Positions 8,155-16,485 of a stretch of 64,000 nt of DNA are shown here, piece by piece. The notes under the pieces were generated by a model that worked only from the letters and a program-made list of their open reading frames with translations, was not told the origin of the DNA and did no database searches. This DNA comes from JALXCH01 sp964495805. GTDB taxonomy: Bacteria; Calditrichota; Calditrichia; RBG-13-44-9. Both the position numbers and the translations under genes were made by a program. The stretch lies in assembly GCA_964495805.1 (NCBI GenBank), contig CAZBWV010000035.1, positions 9,656 to 73,655 on the forward strand, read 5' to 3'. Each line of letters opens with the position of its first letter. Within the stretch, counting starts at the first letter, position 1.

Positions 8155-9489
8155 TTATGCGCTGGCTTTACGCCGCATTTCCAGAACTTTCCGTTTTCCC
8201 AGACGAATGGCGTGTACCAGCCTGCGATTCGCCGGGCAAATGTATGAGCAGGAACCACACTCGATGCAGTCCATCACATGGTACTTTTCAGCATCTTCGA
8301 ACCGTTTGTTTTCCACCAGCATCTGCAAGGTGGTGGGCAACAGATGCATGGGACATACTTCCACGCAGCGCCCGCATCCAATGCACGGGTCTTCCGGGGG
8401 AAGCTTCGCTTCCGCTTCTTCAAATACCAGGATGCCAGAAGTCCCTTTTACCACCGGTACGTCCAGGTTCGGCTGTGCCAATCCCATCATGGGTCCGCCC
8501 ATGATGATTTTCCGGGCATTTTCACTGAGCCCCCCGCAAAACGAGACCACATCTTTAAAGGGAGTTCCGATGGGCACCAGCACGTTTTTCGGTTCTTTGA
8601 TGCCCGGGCCGGTTACGGTTACCACCCGATGGGTGAGTGGTCGTTTGTACGCCACGGCATCGTAGATGGCTCTGGCTGTGCCTACGTTTTGCACCACCAC
8701 TCCCACATCCATGGGGAGGCCGCCGGTGGGTACTTCGCGATTCAGAATGGCTTTGATGAGCTGTTTTTCGGCACCCTGTGGGTATTTCACCGGTAGCACG
8801 GCAATCTGGATGTTCCGGTGGTTCGCCGCCGCCTGGCGCATTTTTTCCACCGCATCCATTTTGTTGTTCTCAATTCCAACAATCCCCCGCTCCACTCCCA
8901 GAATCTTCATGATGATTTCCAGCCCTTTGATGATTTCCTCCGCCTGTTCCAGCATCAGTCGATGGTCGGCAGTCAGGTAGGGCTCACACTCAGCACCGTT
9001 TAGAATGGCCACGTCAATTTTTTTGTCCGGGGGAGGGGATAGCTTGACGTGTGTAGGGAATGTCGCACCACCCAGACCAGCCAGACCGGCCTCTTTAATC
9101 CGATCGCGCATCTCCTGAGCGGACAACTTCAGATATCCAGAGTCAAATTCCAGTCCTTCTACCCAATCCTCTCCACTGCCCTCCCCTCGCTCAATCACAA
9201 TGGCTTTGCCCCGTCCGGAAACCGGATGCAGCACATCCAGGATGCCCTTTACCTTACCGGAAATGGAAGCGTGAATGGGCACGGAGACAAAACCGGTTGC
9301 ATCAGCAATTTTCTGCCCCGCCAGCACCGAATCGCCTTTCGCCACCAGAGGTTTGGTCGGTGCGCCAATGTGTTGCTGCAGGGGGATGTAAACGGTTGCA
9401 GGGGTGGGAAGCGTTTCGATGGGTTTCTTGTCGGTGAATTCTTTTCCTTCAAACGGATGAACACCACCTTCGAACGTTTGTTTGCTCAC
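8155..9489 (-). CDS. rnfC: Rnf complex iron-sulfur/NADH-binding subunit RnfC
   Basis: A 444-residue peripheral subunit that carries the NAD(H)/FMN site and two [4Fe-4S] clusters. The N-terminal TFEGGVHPFEGKEFT is the family start. The Rossmann-like, flavin-binding middle includes GLGGATFPTHVKL and NGAECEPYLTADHRLM. Two ferredoxin motifs, CIGCGRCVEVCP and CIECGSCSYICP, lie near residues 370 and 410. The C-terminus is short, without the long Ala/Lys-rich tail of enterobacterial RsxC. Translation starts at a GTG (9489) with AAAGGTAG upstream. It is the first gene of the operon, behind a promoter-like sequence at 9556-9585. Confidence 0.95.
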   Translation of the reverse strand: MSKQTFEGGVHPFEGKEFTDKKPIETLPTPATVYIPLQQHIGAPTKPLVAKGDSVLAGQKIADATGFVSVPIHASISGKVKGILDVLHPVSGRGKAIVIERGEGSGEDWVEGLEFDSGYLKLSAQEMRDRIKEAGLAGLGGATFPTHVKLSPPPDKKIDVAILNGAECEPYLTADHRLMLEQAEEIIKGLEIIMKILGVERGIVGIENNKMDAVEKMRQAAANHRNIQIAVLPVKYPQGAEKQLIKAILNREVPTGGLPMDVGVVVQNVGTARAIYDAVAYKRPLTHRVVTVTGPGIKEPKNVLVPIGTPFKDVVSFCGGLSENARKIIMGGPMMGLAQPNLDVPVVKGTSGILVFEEAEAKLPPEDPCIGCGRCVEVCPMHLLPTTLQMLVENKRFEDAEKYHVMDCIECGSCSYICPANRRLVHAIRLGKRKVLEMRRKASA

Positions 9490-9555
9490 AGTCTCTACCT
9501 TTGTGTTAATTCGAACCGAACACTCTTTTTAAGAAACCGAAACTTACAGGCGAAA

Positions 9556-9585
9556 AATATATCAAACTATCTCTATAATTTTCAA
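9556..9585 (-). promoter_or_regulatory. Candidate promoter of the rnfCDGEA operon
   Basis: On the minus strand a TTGAAA hexamer (9580-9585) and a TATATT hexamer (9556-9561) are separated by 18 bases, close to the sigma-70 -35/-10 consensus. It lies about 67 bases upstream of the rnfC GTG in the divergent spacer shared with lpxH. Confidence 0.5.
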
Positions 9586-9776
9586 GATGTTTTTAAGAAA
9601 GTGAAGAGCCCGGCCCAAAGAGAAAAATCAAAGACGGATGAAACACGGTTTGCGTGTGAAAGTTTTCTCTTTCTATAGACTGTTTCGGCTTTGCCTCGCT
9701 GGTTTCTACTTCTATCATTGATTTTAAAATGCGCTCAATCTATATTCCCGAATTGTTAATGAAGGAACAAGGTTTT

Positions 9777-10511
9777 ATGGGACGGACTTTCTTTATATCG
9801 GACGTGCATCTGGGGACCAGCCACGCCAAATCGGAACTTCAGAAGGAAAAACGGCTCCTTTCTTTTTTCGACTACGTTGCGCAATACGGCGATCGCCTGT
9901 TTATTGTGGGAGATTTATTTGATTTCTGGTTCGAATATCGAACGGTGATTCCCAAAGGATATTCCCGCGTACTGTGTGCCCTGTCGCAGTTGCGGGAACT
10001 GGGCAAAGAGATGCACTACATTGCCGGAAACCATGACTTCTGGATGCGCGATTATTTGCAAAGGGAGTTCAACATACAGATTCATTTCGATGATCTATCT
10101 TATACTCTGGATGGGAAACGGTTTTACCTGTTCCATGGGGACGGATTATCCCGCAGTGATTGGGGGTATCGTTTGTTGAAGAAAATTTTTCGATGCCGGG
10201 TCAACATCTTTCTGTACGGTTTGCTCCATCCGGACCTGGGGGTTCCCCTGGCCAGATGGGTTTCTTCCCTTAGCCGCGCCCATACCAGCGGATATGGTCC
10301 GCCGGACGATTCGGACTATCTCAGAGAAGCTTCACGGAAGTTTCAGGAAGGATTCGATTACGTGATTTTTGGGCATCTGCACTTCCCCAAACTGGAGTAT
10401 TTCGGCCAGAAAGTTTATGTGAATTTAGGGGATTGGATTGAGCATTTCACCTACGCCGAATACGATGGGGAGGAGTTGCGACTTCTGGAATGGAAAGGAT
10501 TTGGACTGTAA
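9777..10511 (+). CDS. lpxH: UDP-2,3-diacylglucosamine diphosphatase LpxH-like
   Basis: A 244-residue calcineurin-like metallophosphatase of the LpxH group, which hydrolyses UDP-2,3-diacylglucosamine to lipid X in lipid A synthesis. All metal-ligand motifs are present in order: ISDVHLG, GDLFDFWFEY, GNHDFW, LFHGDGLS and FGHLHFPK. DFWFEY after GDLFD is typical of the LpxH/YbbF group. Upstream in-frame ATGs exist at 9729 and 9759, but the one at 9777 (MGRTFFISDVHLG) has GAAGGA 10 bases away and puts the first motif at the usual place. It precedes rpmH, where dnaA often sits in other genomes. Some homologues in this group have unassigned substrates. Confidence 0.85.
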   Translation: MGRTFFISDVHLGTSHAKSELQKEKRLLSFFDYVAQYGDRLFIVGDLFDFWFEYRTVIPKGYSRVLCALSQLRELGKEMHYIAGNHDFWMRDYLQREFNIQIHFDDLSYTLDGKRFYLFHGDGLSRSDWGYRLLKKIFRCRVNIFLYGLLHPDLGVPLARWVSSLSRAHTSGYGPPDDSDYLREASRKFQEGFDYVIFGHLHFPKLEYFGQKVYVNLGDWIEHFTYAEYDGEELRLLEWKGFGL

Positions 10512-10556
10512 GCCAGCCAGGGTGTTTTCTCTCCGAAAACAAATTTACTCACTCTA

Positions 10557-10585
10557 TTGACTTGGCTCCGAAAAATTGTTTTATT
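10557..10585 (+). promoter_or_regulatory. Candidate promoter of rpmH-rnpA
   Basis: TTGACT (10557-10562) is 17 bases from TTTATT (10580-10585). It lies between the lpxH stop and the rpmH RBS and fits a sigma-70-type promoter; the -10 box is only a partial match. Confidence 0.45.
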
Positions 10586-10622
10586 TGCAAGCTTTAAAAT
10601 TTTGAAGATACTGGAGGATACC

Positions 10623-10769
10623 ATGAAGCGTACATATCAGCCCCATAACCGAAAGCGGAAAAATAAACACGGTTTTCGTGCCCGCATGAAAACAAAGAAC
10701 GGGCGAAAAGTACTGGCGCGCCGTCGGGCGAAAGGACGTCGTCGTTTAACTGTTAGCGATGAATTCTAA
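10623..10769 (+). CDS. rpmH: 50S ribosomal protein L34
   Basis: A 48-residue, highly basic protein with the universal L34 start MKRTYQPHNRKRKNKHGF and the family's R/K-rich core (VLARRRAKGRRRLTV). The ATG at 10623 has GGAGG 5 bases upstream. An in-frame upstream extension to 10557 was rejected because L34 begins MKRT. L34 sits at the 50S surface. Its last 11 bases overlap rnpA, a very common arrangement in the origin-proximal rpmH-rnpA-yidD-yidC cluster. Confidence 0.98.
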   Translation: MKRTYQPHNRKRKNKHGFRARMKTKNGRKVLARRRAKGRRRLTVSDEF

Positions 10770-11082
10770 AAAACGGTTCTCCCTGCCCCGCCGGATTATC
10801 CTGAAGCGACGAAAAGAAATTGGTCGGGTGTTAAGCGAAGGCCGGAAAATAACCGGTGAGATTTTTAACACCTTTATCCTGTCCGATGGAGAAACCGGGG
10901 TGGCTTTTCTGGTCAGTCGGCGAATCGGCAATGCGGTTCGCCGAAACCGCATGAAACGACTGCTGCGCGAAGCGTATCGGTTAAACCGGGAGAAGTTCTC
11001 TGGCAAAAAGGTGGTCTTTTACATCAAAAAATTTCATGATGATTTTCACCGGATTGTCAACATCATCCAAAACGTTGAATAA
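10759..11082 (+). CDS. rnpA: Ribonuclease P protein component
   Basis: A 107-residue basic protein, normal length for RnpA, which assists the RNase P ribozyme in tRNA 5' maturation. The N-terminal RFSLPRRIILKRRKEIGRVLSEGRK and the RNR-type motif RIGNAVRRNRMKRLLREAYR (about 54-73) are diagnostic. It overlaps rpmH by 11 bases and is followed 3 bases later by yidD. Confidence 0.97.
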   Translation: MNSKKRFSLPRRIILKRRKEIGRVLSEGRKITGEIFNTFILSDGETGVAFLVSRRIGNAVRRNRMKRLLREAYRLNREKFSGKKVVFYIKKFHDDFHRIVNIIQNVE

Positions 11083-11085
11083 ACC

Positions 11086-11322
11086 ATGAAGCACATCCTG
11101 GCATTTATCATTAAGTTGTACCGAAAGCTCATCTCGCCTCTGTTCCCACCATCCTGTCGTTTTTACCCCACCTGTTCGGAATACTCCGAAGAAGCCATTC
11201 TTCGGTTTGGCGTAATTCGGGGAGGGTGGTTGGCTGTCAAGCGAGTGAGCAAGTGTCACCCCTTTCATCCGGGAGGGTACGATCCCGTTCCAACATCATT
11301 GAAGAGGAAAGAGAATGGATAA
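11086..11322 (+). CDS. yidD: Membrane protein insertion efficiency factor YidD
   Basis: A 78-residue YidD protein with an amphipathic N-terminal helix (KHILAFIIKLYRKLISPLF) and the signature CRFYPTCSEYSEEAI plus the HPFHPGGYDPVP tail. It helps YidC-dependent insertion at the inner membrane. It sits between rnpA and yidC and overlaps yidC by 8 bases. Confidence 0.97.
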   Translation: MKHILAFIIKLYRKLISPLFPPSCRFYPTCSEYSEEAILRFGVIRGGWLAVKRVSKCHPFHPGGYDPVPTSLKRKENG

Positions 11323-13123
11323 ACGCACATTCATTGGAATTGTTCTAATTATCATCATCACCCTGATGATGCCCTTTTACCAGCGCTGGATTATGGGTGA
11401 CCGGCCCCCACAACAACCGGTACAACAGGCTGTGGCACCGGATAGCCTTGCCGAAACAGAAACTCCGATCGATACGGCAATGAACCACCGGATGACGGCT
11501 GCTGCGGATACGGCGTTAAGTCAGCCGGTTGAAGAAATGGCAGACACCACCCGGATTGCGCTTCGGGGGGCGGAACAGGTGAAACGGCTGGTGGTGGAAA
11601 ACAAATACATCCGGGCGGAGTGGAGCACCGAAGACGGCGGGAATCCGGTTCGGTGGGAACTGAAAAATTATGGTTATTATAAAGGTGGGAATGTTAATCT
11701 TATCGACCGGAACAGCCTGGATGTCGTGTTCATGAATAAGGATGGCAAGGAAATCCACTTAAACCGGTTCAATATGTATGCAGATTTTCCGGACCATCAG
11801 TCGGTGAATCTGACCGAATCCGGAGATTCGGCGTTTGTGTTTCAGTTTTATTTGCCCGTACGAAACGGAAAAATTGTGAAGACCATTCGCTTTTATCCCG
11901 ATAAATACTCCGTGGATGTGGAGGTCCGTTTCGAAAATCTGCGCGATTACGTCATTAATCGGAAATACGGATTGGCCTGGAAGAACGGGCTGCCTCCCAC
12001 CGAAGAAAACATTCGGGACGACCTGAATTACAGTCGGGCGTTTGTTTACATGGCCGAAGAGCTGGAAGGGTTCGATGCCAATGATAAATACAAAGAGGAA
12101 AGTTTTAAGGGTCGAGTGGATTGGGTGGCAGTACGAACCAAGTATTTTCTCAGTGCCATCATTCCACAGCAACCGGAGCGAACCATTGGCGCCACGCTGG
12201 GCGGAGTAAAAACTAAAGAGGACGGGATTGAACACAAACGGTTTACCGCTGCTCTGGAAACCGAATATCAACCGGTCGATCAATATTCCGACAATTTTAC
12301 CGTTTATCTGGGACCGCTGGATTATTACATCCTGAAAAAGTATGGTGTGAACCTTCAGGTGCTGGTGATGAACAAAGACTGGTACGAACGGTTATTCCGT
12401 CCCATCAGCCTGATTATCATCCCGGCGTTTCAGTTCCTGTACCGATTCATCCCCAATTACGGCTTTGTGATTATTGTTTTCTCCATTCTGATTAAGCTGA
12501 TTCTGTATCCGCTCACCAAGAAGAGCTACCAATCCATGAGCGAGATGCAGTACCTGCAGCCCAAGATGACCGAATTGCGGGAGAAGTACAAAAATGATCC
12601 CCAGCGCCTGAATCGCGAAATGATGAGACTGTACAAAGAGCACGGGGTGAATCCGTTAGGAGGGTGCTTGCCCACGCTGCTACAGATGCCTTTGCTCTTT
12701 GCTTTGTTTATTGTGTTCCGTTCCACTATTCAATTGCGCGGACAGCCTTTTATTGGGTGGATCACCGACCTTTCCCGGCCGGACAAATTGCCGCTGGGTG
12801 TGCATCTTCCGTTGATCGGGGACAATATTCATGTGCTGCCAATCCTGATGGGATTAACCATGATCTGGCAGTCCAAAATATCCATGACCGATCCCAAGCA
12901 GAAGATGATGGTCTATTTCATGCCCATTTTTATGATATTCATTTTTTATTCGCTACCTTCCGGGTTAAACCTGTATTATGCGGTATTCAACCTGTTAAGC
13001 ATGATTCAGACCCATTACATCAAAAAGAAAATGCATCCTAACGGGGTACCGCCGGTTGCGGAAAAAGCGCCGGTTCGTTCGAAAAAGGTGGAGCGCGGAG
13101 GCACCACCAAAAAGAAGTCGTAA
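11315..13123 (+). CDS. yidC: Membrane protein insertase YidC
   Basis: A 602-residue Gram-negative-type YidC. It has an N-terminal membrane helix (residues 6-24), a large periplasmic beta-sandwich domain (about 60-340) with a Thr/Ala-rich linker in front, and the insertase core with five helices from about residue 360. The core shows LYPLTKKSYQSMSEMQ, the cytoplasmic coiled region EKYKNDPQRLNREMMRLYKEHGVNPLGGCLP and the later FIVFRSTIQLRGQPFIGWI and MMVYFMPIFMIFIFYSLPSGL segments. A basic tail (RSKKVERGGTTKKKS) follows. YidC inserts membrane proteins alone or with Sec. mnmE follows after 9 bases; the R3H gene jag often found between them is missing. Confidence 0.97.
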   Translation: MDKRTFIGIVLIIIITLMMPFYQRWIMGDRPPQQPVQQAVAPDSLAETETPIDTAMNHRMTAAADTALSQPVEEMADTTRIALRGAEQVKRLVVENKYIRAEWSTEDGGNPVRWELKNYGYYKGGNVNLIDRNSLDVVFMNKDGKEIHLNRFNMYADFPDHQSVNLTESGDSAFVFQFYLPVRNGKIVKTIRFYPDKYSVDVEVRFENLRDYVINRKYGLAWKNGLPPTEENIRDDLNYSRAFVYMAEELEGFDANDKYKEESFKGRVDWVAVRTKYFLSAIIPQQPERTIGATLGGVKTKEDGIEHKRFTAALETEYQPVDQYSDNFTVYLGPLDYYILKKYGVNLQVLVMNKDWYERLFRPISLIIIPAFQFLYRFIPNYGFVIIVFSILIKLILYPLTKKSYQSMSEMQYLQPKMTELREKYKNDPQRLNREMMRLYKEHGVNPLGGCLPTLLQMPLLFALFIVFRSTIQLRGQPFIGWITDLSRPDKLPLGVHLPLIGDNIHVLPILMGLTMIWQSKISMTDPKQKMMVYFMPIFMIFIFYSLPSGLNLYYAVFNLLSMIQTHYIKKKMHPNGVPPVAEKAPVRSKKVERGGTTKKKS

Positions 13124-13132
13124 CCTCAGATC

Positions 13133-14521
13133 ATGAACATTTTCCCGACGGAAGACACCATTGTCGCCCTTTCCACTCCGGCCGGAAAGGGCGCTCTTGC
13201 TATTGTTCGAATGAGCGGGGAGAAAAGTCTGGAGATTGTGAATCAGATGTTCTCCCGGCCGATATCGCCGAAGGCGCATCGGAAAGCGCATTTTGGTAAA
13301 ATTGTTCATCCGGAGAGCGGGGAGGTGGTGGATGAGGTGGTGGTCACCTTTTTTCGGGCACCTCACTCCTATACGGGCGAACACGTGGTGGAGATTTCCT
13401 GCCACAACAATTTTTTAATTGTAGATCAAATCATTCGGCTGGCTATTGCCCGGGGAGCCAGACCGGCGCGGCCCGGAGAGTTTACCGAACGGGCATTTTT
13501 AAACCACAAGCTGGACCTGGCTCAGGCCGAAGCTGTAGCCAGTTTAATCGATTCCAGAACCCGATTGGGTGTGCGCACTTCCCTGCGCCAGTTGGAAGGA
13601 GGACTCTCCCGAAAAATCCACCGGCTCAAAGAGCAACTGATGAACATATTGGCCCTGGTGGAAGTTAGCCTGGATTTTAACGAAGAAGAGATGGAGGTCT
13701 ATCGTCCGGATGAGCTGGAGCAAGCGGCACAAAAAGTGGTGAAAGAGCTGGAGCGGTTGTTAAGTAGCTATTCCCTGGGACGATTGTTAAACGAAGGATT
13801 GCGGCTGGTATTACTGGGTAAGCCCAATGTGGGAAAGTCCAGTTTACTCAACCATCTGTTGCAGCACGAACGGGCCATTGTGAGCGAAATCCCTGGCACC
13901 ACCCGGGATTACATTGAGGAGACGGTGGAGATTGAGGGAATCCCGGTTCAGGTGGTGGACACGGCCGGGGTGCGGGAAACACGCGATCCCGTGGAAGAGG
14001 CGGGAGTAAAACGAGCGCTGGAACATGCCCGCACCGCGGATATCGTGCTGGCCATGTTCGATGCCCACAGCGAATTGGATAAGGACGATCGGCGGTTACT
14101 GGAATTGTTGCAGGAGTTGAGAAATTCGGGTACCATAATTCTGGTGTGCAACAAAATAGATCTGGGTTGTCATCCGGGCACCCTGGAACAGTTGTCCCGG
14201 CTGAAACGTTTGATGGTGAGAATATCTGCTTTAACGGGCGAAGGAGTGGCGGAATTGCGTCAACGGATTAAGCAGGCGGTAGTAGCGGGTGAGGTGGGGG
14301 AGGATGAACTGCTTTTAACCAGCGCACGGCATCGGGTAGCGGTGGAAAAAGCCCGGGAAGCACTGCTTTCCTTCATCCGGGGGCTTCGGCTGAAAGCCGA
14401 TGAGGTCATTCTGGCCACCGATTTACGCAGTGCACTGGATTATCTGGGGGAAGTGGTGGGCGAGACCACCACGGAAGATATCTTAAATCACATATTCGGC
14501 CAATTTTGCATTGGCAAATAG
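13133..14521 (+). CDS. mnmE: tRNA modification GTPase MnmE
   Basis: A 462-residue MnmE (TrmE), which with MnmG forms the cmnm5/nm5 group on U34 of tRNAs. Its N-terminal tetrahydrofolate-binding domain starts with DTIVALSTPAGKGALAIVRMSG and includes RPARPGEFTERAFLN. The helical domain carries the inserted G domain: G1 GKPNVGKSS near 230, G3 DTAG, G4 NKID. The C-terminal CIGK (FGQFCIGK) is intact, with the Cys needed for activity. It starts at ATG 13133 and precedes mnmG after 42 bases. The pair is a usual component of origin-proximal regions. Confidence 0.97.
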   Translation: MNIFPTEDTIVALSTPAGKGALAIVRMSGEKSLEIVNQMFSRPISPKAHRKAHFGKIVHPESGEVVDEVVVTFFRAPHSYTGEHVVEISCHNNFLIVDQIIRLAIARGARPARPGEFTERAFLNHKLDLAQAEAVASLIDSRTRLGVRTSLRQLEGGLSRKIHRLKEQLMNILALVEVSLDFNEEEMEVYRPDELEQAAQKVVKELERLLSSYSLGRLLNEGLRLVLLGKPNVGKSSLLNHLLQHERAIVSEIPGTTRDYIEETVEIEGIPVQVVDTAGVRETRDPVEEAGVKRALEHARTADIVLAMFDAHSELDKDDRRLLELLQELRNSGTIILVCNKIDLGCHPGTLEQLSRLKRLMVRISALTGEGVAELRQRIKQAVVAGEVGEDELLLTSARHRVAVEKAREALLSFIRGLRLKADEVILATDLRSALDYLGEVVGETTTEDILNHIFGQFCIGK

Positions 14522-14555
14522 ATCGTTTGGCAGGTGGTAAGAACAACAGTCAGAA

Positions 14556-14571
14556 GGTTTCACGTGAAACA
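14556..14571. promoter_or_regulatory. parS-like centromere site 1
   Basis: GGTTTCACGTGAAACA matches the ParB-binding consensus TGTTTCACGTGAAACA at 15 of 16 positions. It spans the SD end (GG) and the GTG start codon of mnmG; the core CACGTG supplies that GTG. Two further copies lie 1.9 kb downstream. Confidence 0.85.
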
Positions 14572-16474
14572 CAAGGGGAACATTCGGGAGTTTGATGTGG
14601 TGGTCGCCGGCGGGGGTCACGCCGGTATTGAGGCGGCACTGGCCGCAGCACGGCTGGGTATGCGCACCGCCCTGGTCTCCCTGCGCATCGACACCATCGG
14701 TAAAATGTCCTGTAATCCCGCCATTGGCGGATTGGCCAAGGGACATCTGGTGCGCGAAATCGATGCACTGGGAGGCGAGATGGCCAAACTGATCGATCGC
14801 ACCGGAATTCATTTTAAAATTCTCAATCGCTCCAAAGGTCCTGCGGTGTGGTCGCCACGCGCCCAGGCCGACCGACAGGCGTATGCCCGCGCCGCCCAGC
14901 AGGTGGTGCTGAACCAACCCGGTCTGAAAGTCATCCAGGCTGCGGTTACCGGACTGCAGGTGAAAAACGGGAAAGTGACTGCAGCGGTGCTGGACGATGG
15001 CACCCGACTCCCCTGTCGGGCGCTCATCCTGACCTGTGGGACGTTTTTAAACGGCAAAATTTTTATCGGATTGAGTGAACTGGCCAGCGGTCGTGCGGGA
15101 GAACCACCGGTACGCGGATTAACCGAAGCGCTGGTGGATTTGGGGTTTGAAGCGGGACGGTTGAAAACCGGTACCCCTCCCCGGGTACATCGGGATTCCA
15201 TCGATTATTCGAAGGTCATTGAACAAAAACCGGATCGTCCACCCGAACCGTTTTCATTTCAAACAGAATCCATTAACCGCCGCCAGCTTAGTTGCTATAT
15301 CACCCACACCAATCCTCATACCCACGATTTTCTTCGGTTGGGACTGGATCGGTCACCGCTATACACGGGCATGATCAAAGGCGTCGGTCCCCGTTACTGT
15401 CCTTCTATCGAGGACAAAATTGTGAGATTTGCGGACAAAGAACGACATCAGCTGTTTCTGGAACCGGAAGGGTTCGACAACGAAGAAGTCTATGTTAATG
15501 GGTTTGCCACCAGTTTACCGGAGGATGTGCAGATACGCTCCCTGCATTCGGTTCCGGGGCTTGAAAAAGCCAAAATCATTCGTCTGGGATATGCCATTGA
15601 GTACGATTTTTTCCCCTCTTATCAGATTCGCCATACCATGGAGACCCGGCTGGTGGAGGGGCTTTATTTTGCCGGGCAAATAAATGGTACCTCCGGGTAT
15701 GAGGAGGCGGCCGCCCAGGGATTGATGGCGGGAATCAACGCTGCGTTGAAAATCAAAGGCGAGCCCCCGTTGATTCTGGATCGTTCTCAGGCTTACATCG
15801 GGGTGTTAATTGACGATTTGATCAACAAAACCATCCTGGAGCCCTACCGCATGTTTACTTCCCGGGCGGAGTTTCGGCTATTGTTACGGCACGACAATGC
15901 GGATTTACGGCTGATGGAGATTGGCTACCATATTGGCCTGCTTCCTGAGCGCGCATACCAGAGGATGGTGGAAAAGCGGGAGCGGATTCACCGTTTATTC
16001 GAAGAAATCGATCGGCACAGCGTGTCTCCGGAGCAGTTTAATGCCTATGCGGAAGAAGTGGGGACTGCCCCCATTCATCAAACCCTTCCCTTGAAGCAGG
16101 TGTTGAAACGTCCGGAGGTGAAATTAAGCGAAATGTTAAAAATGTTGGGAATAACCGATGAATACGGGAAGGATGAATTGATCCATGTGGAATTTTTGAC
16201 CAAGTATGAGGGGTACATTCGTCGGCAGGAGGAGCTGGTGGAGAAGTTTAAGAAGATGGAGCATCGGGAGATACCGGAGGATTTTGATTATCTGGCCATA
16301 CCGTCTCTTTCGGCGGAGAGCCGGGAGAAGTTGATGCAGGTGCGTCCGCGTTCGTTGGGGCAGGCCAGCCGCATTTCCGGGGTGCGACACAGCGACATCA
16401 CCATTCTGATGATTTATCTGGACAAATACGAGCGCACTCGCCGGGACGTTTCACGTGAAACAGTTGACGGTTAA
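14564..16474 (+). CDS. mnmG: tRNA uridine-5-carboxymethylaminomethyl modification enzyme MnmG
   Basis: A 636-residue FAD enzyme (GidA), partner of MnmE. The FAD dinucleotide motif is DVVVAGGGHAGIEAALAAARLG near residues 11-33. The conserved blocks SCNPAIGGLAKGHLVREIDALGG (written in two halves: SCNPAIGGLAKG, HLVREIDALGG), GTFLNGKIFIG and RLKTGTPPRV follow, as do GQINGTSGYEEAAAQG and the C-terminal MnmE-binding domain. The chosen GTG at 14564 has AGAAGG 6 bases upstream and gives MKHKGNIREFD. A GTG at 14534 in the same frame is possible but lacks an SD. The start overlaps a parS-like site, and the last codons (VSRETVDG) read through a second. Confidence 0.97.
   Translation: MKHKGNIREFDVVVAGGGHAGIEAALAAARLGMRTALVSLRIDTIGKMSCNPAIGGLAKGHLVREIDALGGEMAKLIDRTGIHFKILNRSKGPAVWSPRAQADRQAYARAAQQVVLNQPGLKVIQAAVTGLQVKNGKVTAAVLDDGTRLPCRALILTCGTFLNGKIFIGLSELASGRAGEPPVRGLTEALVDLGFEAGRLKTGTPPRVHRDSIDYSKVIEQKPDRPPEPFSFQTESINRRQLSCYITHTNPHTHDFLRLGLDRSPLYTGMIKGVGPRYCPSIEDKIVRFADKERHQLFLEPEGFDNEEVYVNGFATSLPEDVQIRSLHSVPGLEKAKIIRLGYAIEYDFFPSYQIRHTMETRLVEGLYFAGQINGTSGYEEAAAQGLMAGINAALKIKGEPPLILDRSQAYIGVLIDDLINKTILEPYRMFTSRAEFRLLLRHDNADLRLMEIGYHIGLLPERAYQRMVEKRERIHRLFEEIDRHSVSPEQFNAYAEEVGTAPIHQTLPLKQVLKRPEVKLSEMLKMLGITDEYGKDELIHVEFLTKYEGYIRRQEELVEKFKKMEHREIPEDFDYLAIPSLSAESREKLMQVRPRSLGQASRISGVRHSDITILMIYLDKYERTRRDVSRETVDG
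16447..16462. promoter_or_regulatory. parS-like centromere site 2
   Basis: CGTTTCACGTGAAACA matches the parS consensus at 15 of 16 positions. It lies inside the last codons of mnmG, where it encodes V-S-R-E-T, 40 bases (start to start) before site 3. Confidence 0.85.
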
Positions 16475-16485
16475 ATAAAAGACGG

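Noticed and set aside
9490..10622. An oriC beside rpmH
   Set aside because: No cluster of DnaA boxes (TTWTNCACA) or AT-rich unwinding element was found in the spacers, and dnaA is absent.
14809..15201. Minus-strand frames opposite mnmG
   Set aside because: They are antisense to a well-supported gene and have Arg/Ser-rich low-complexity composition.
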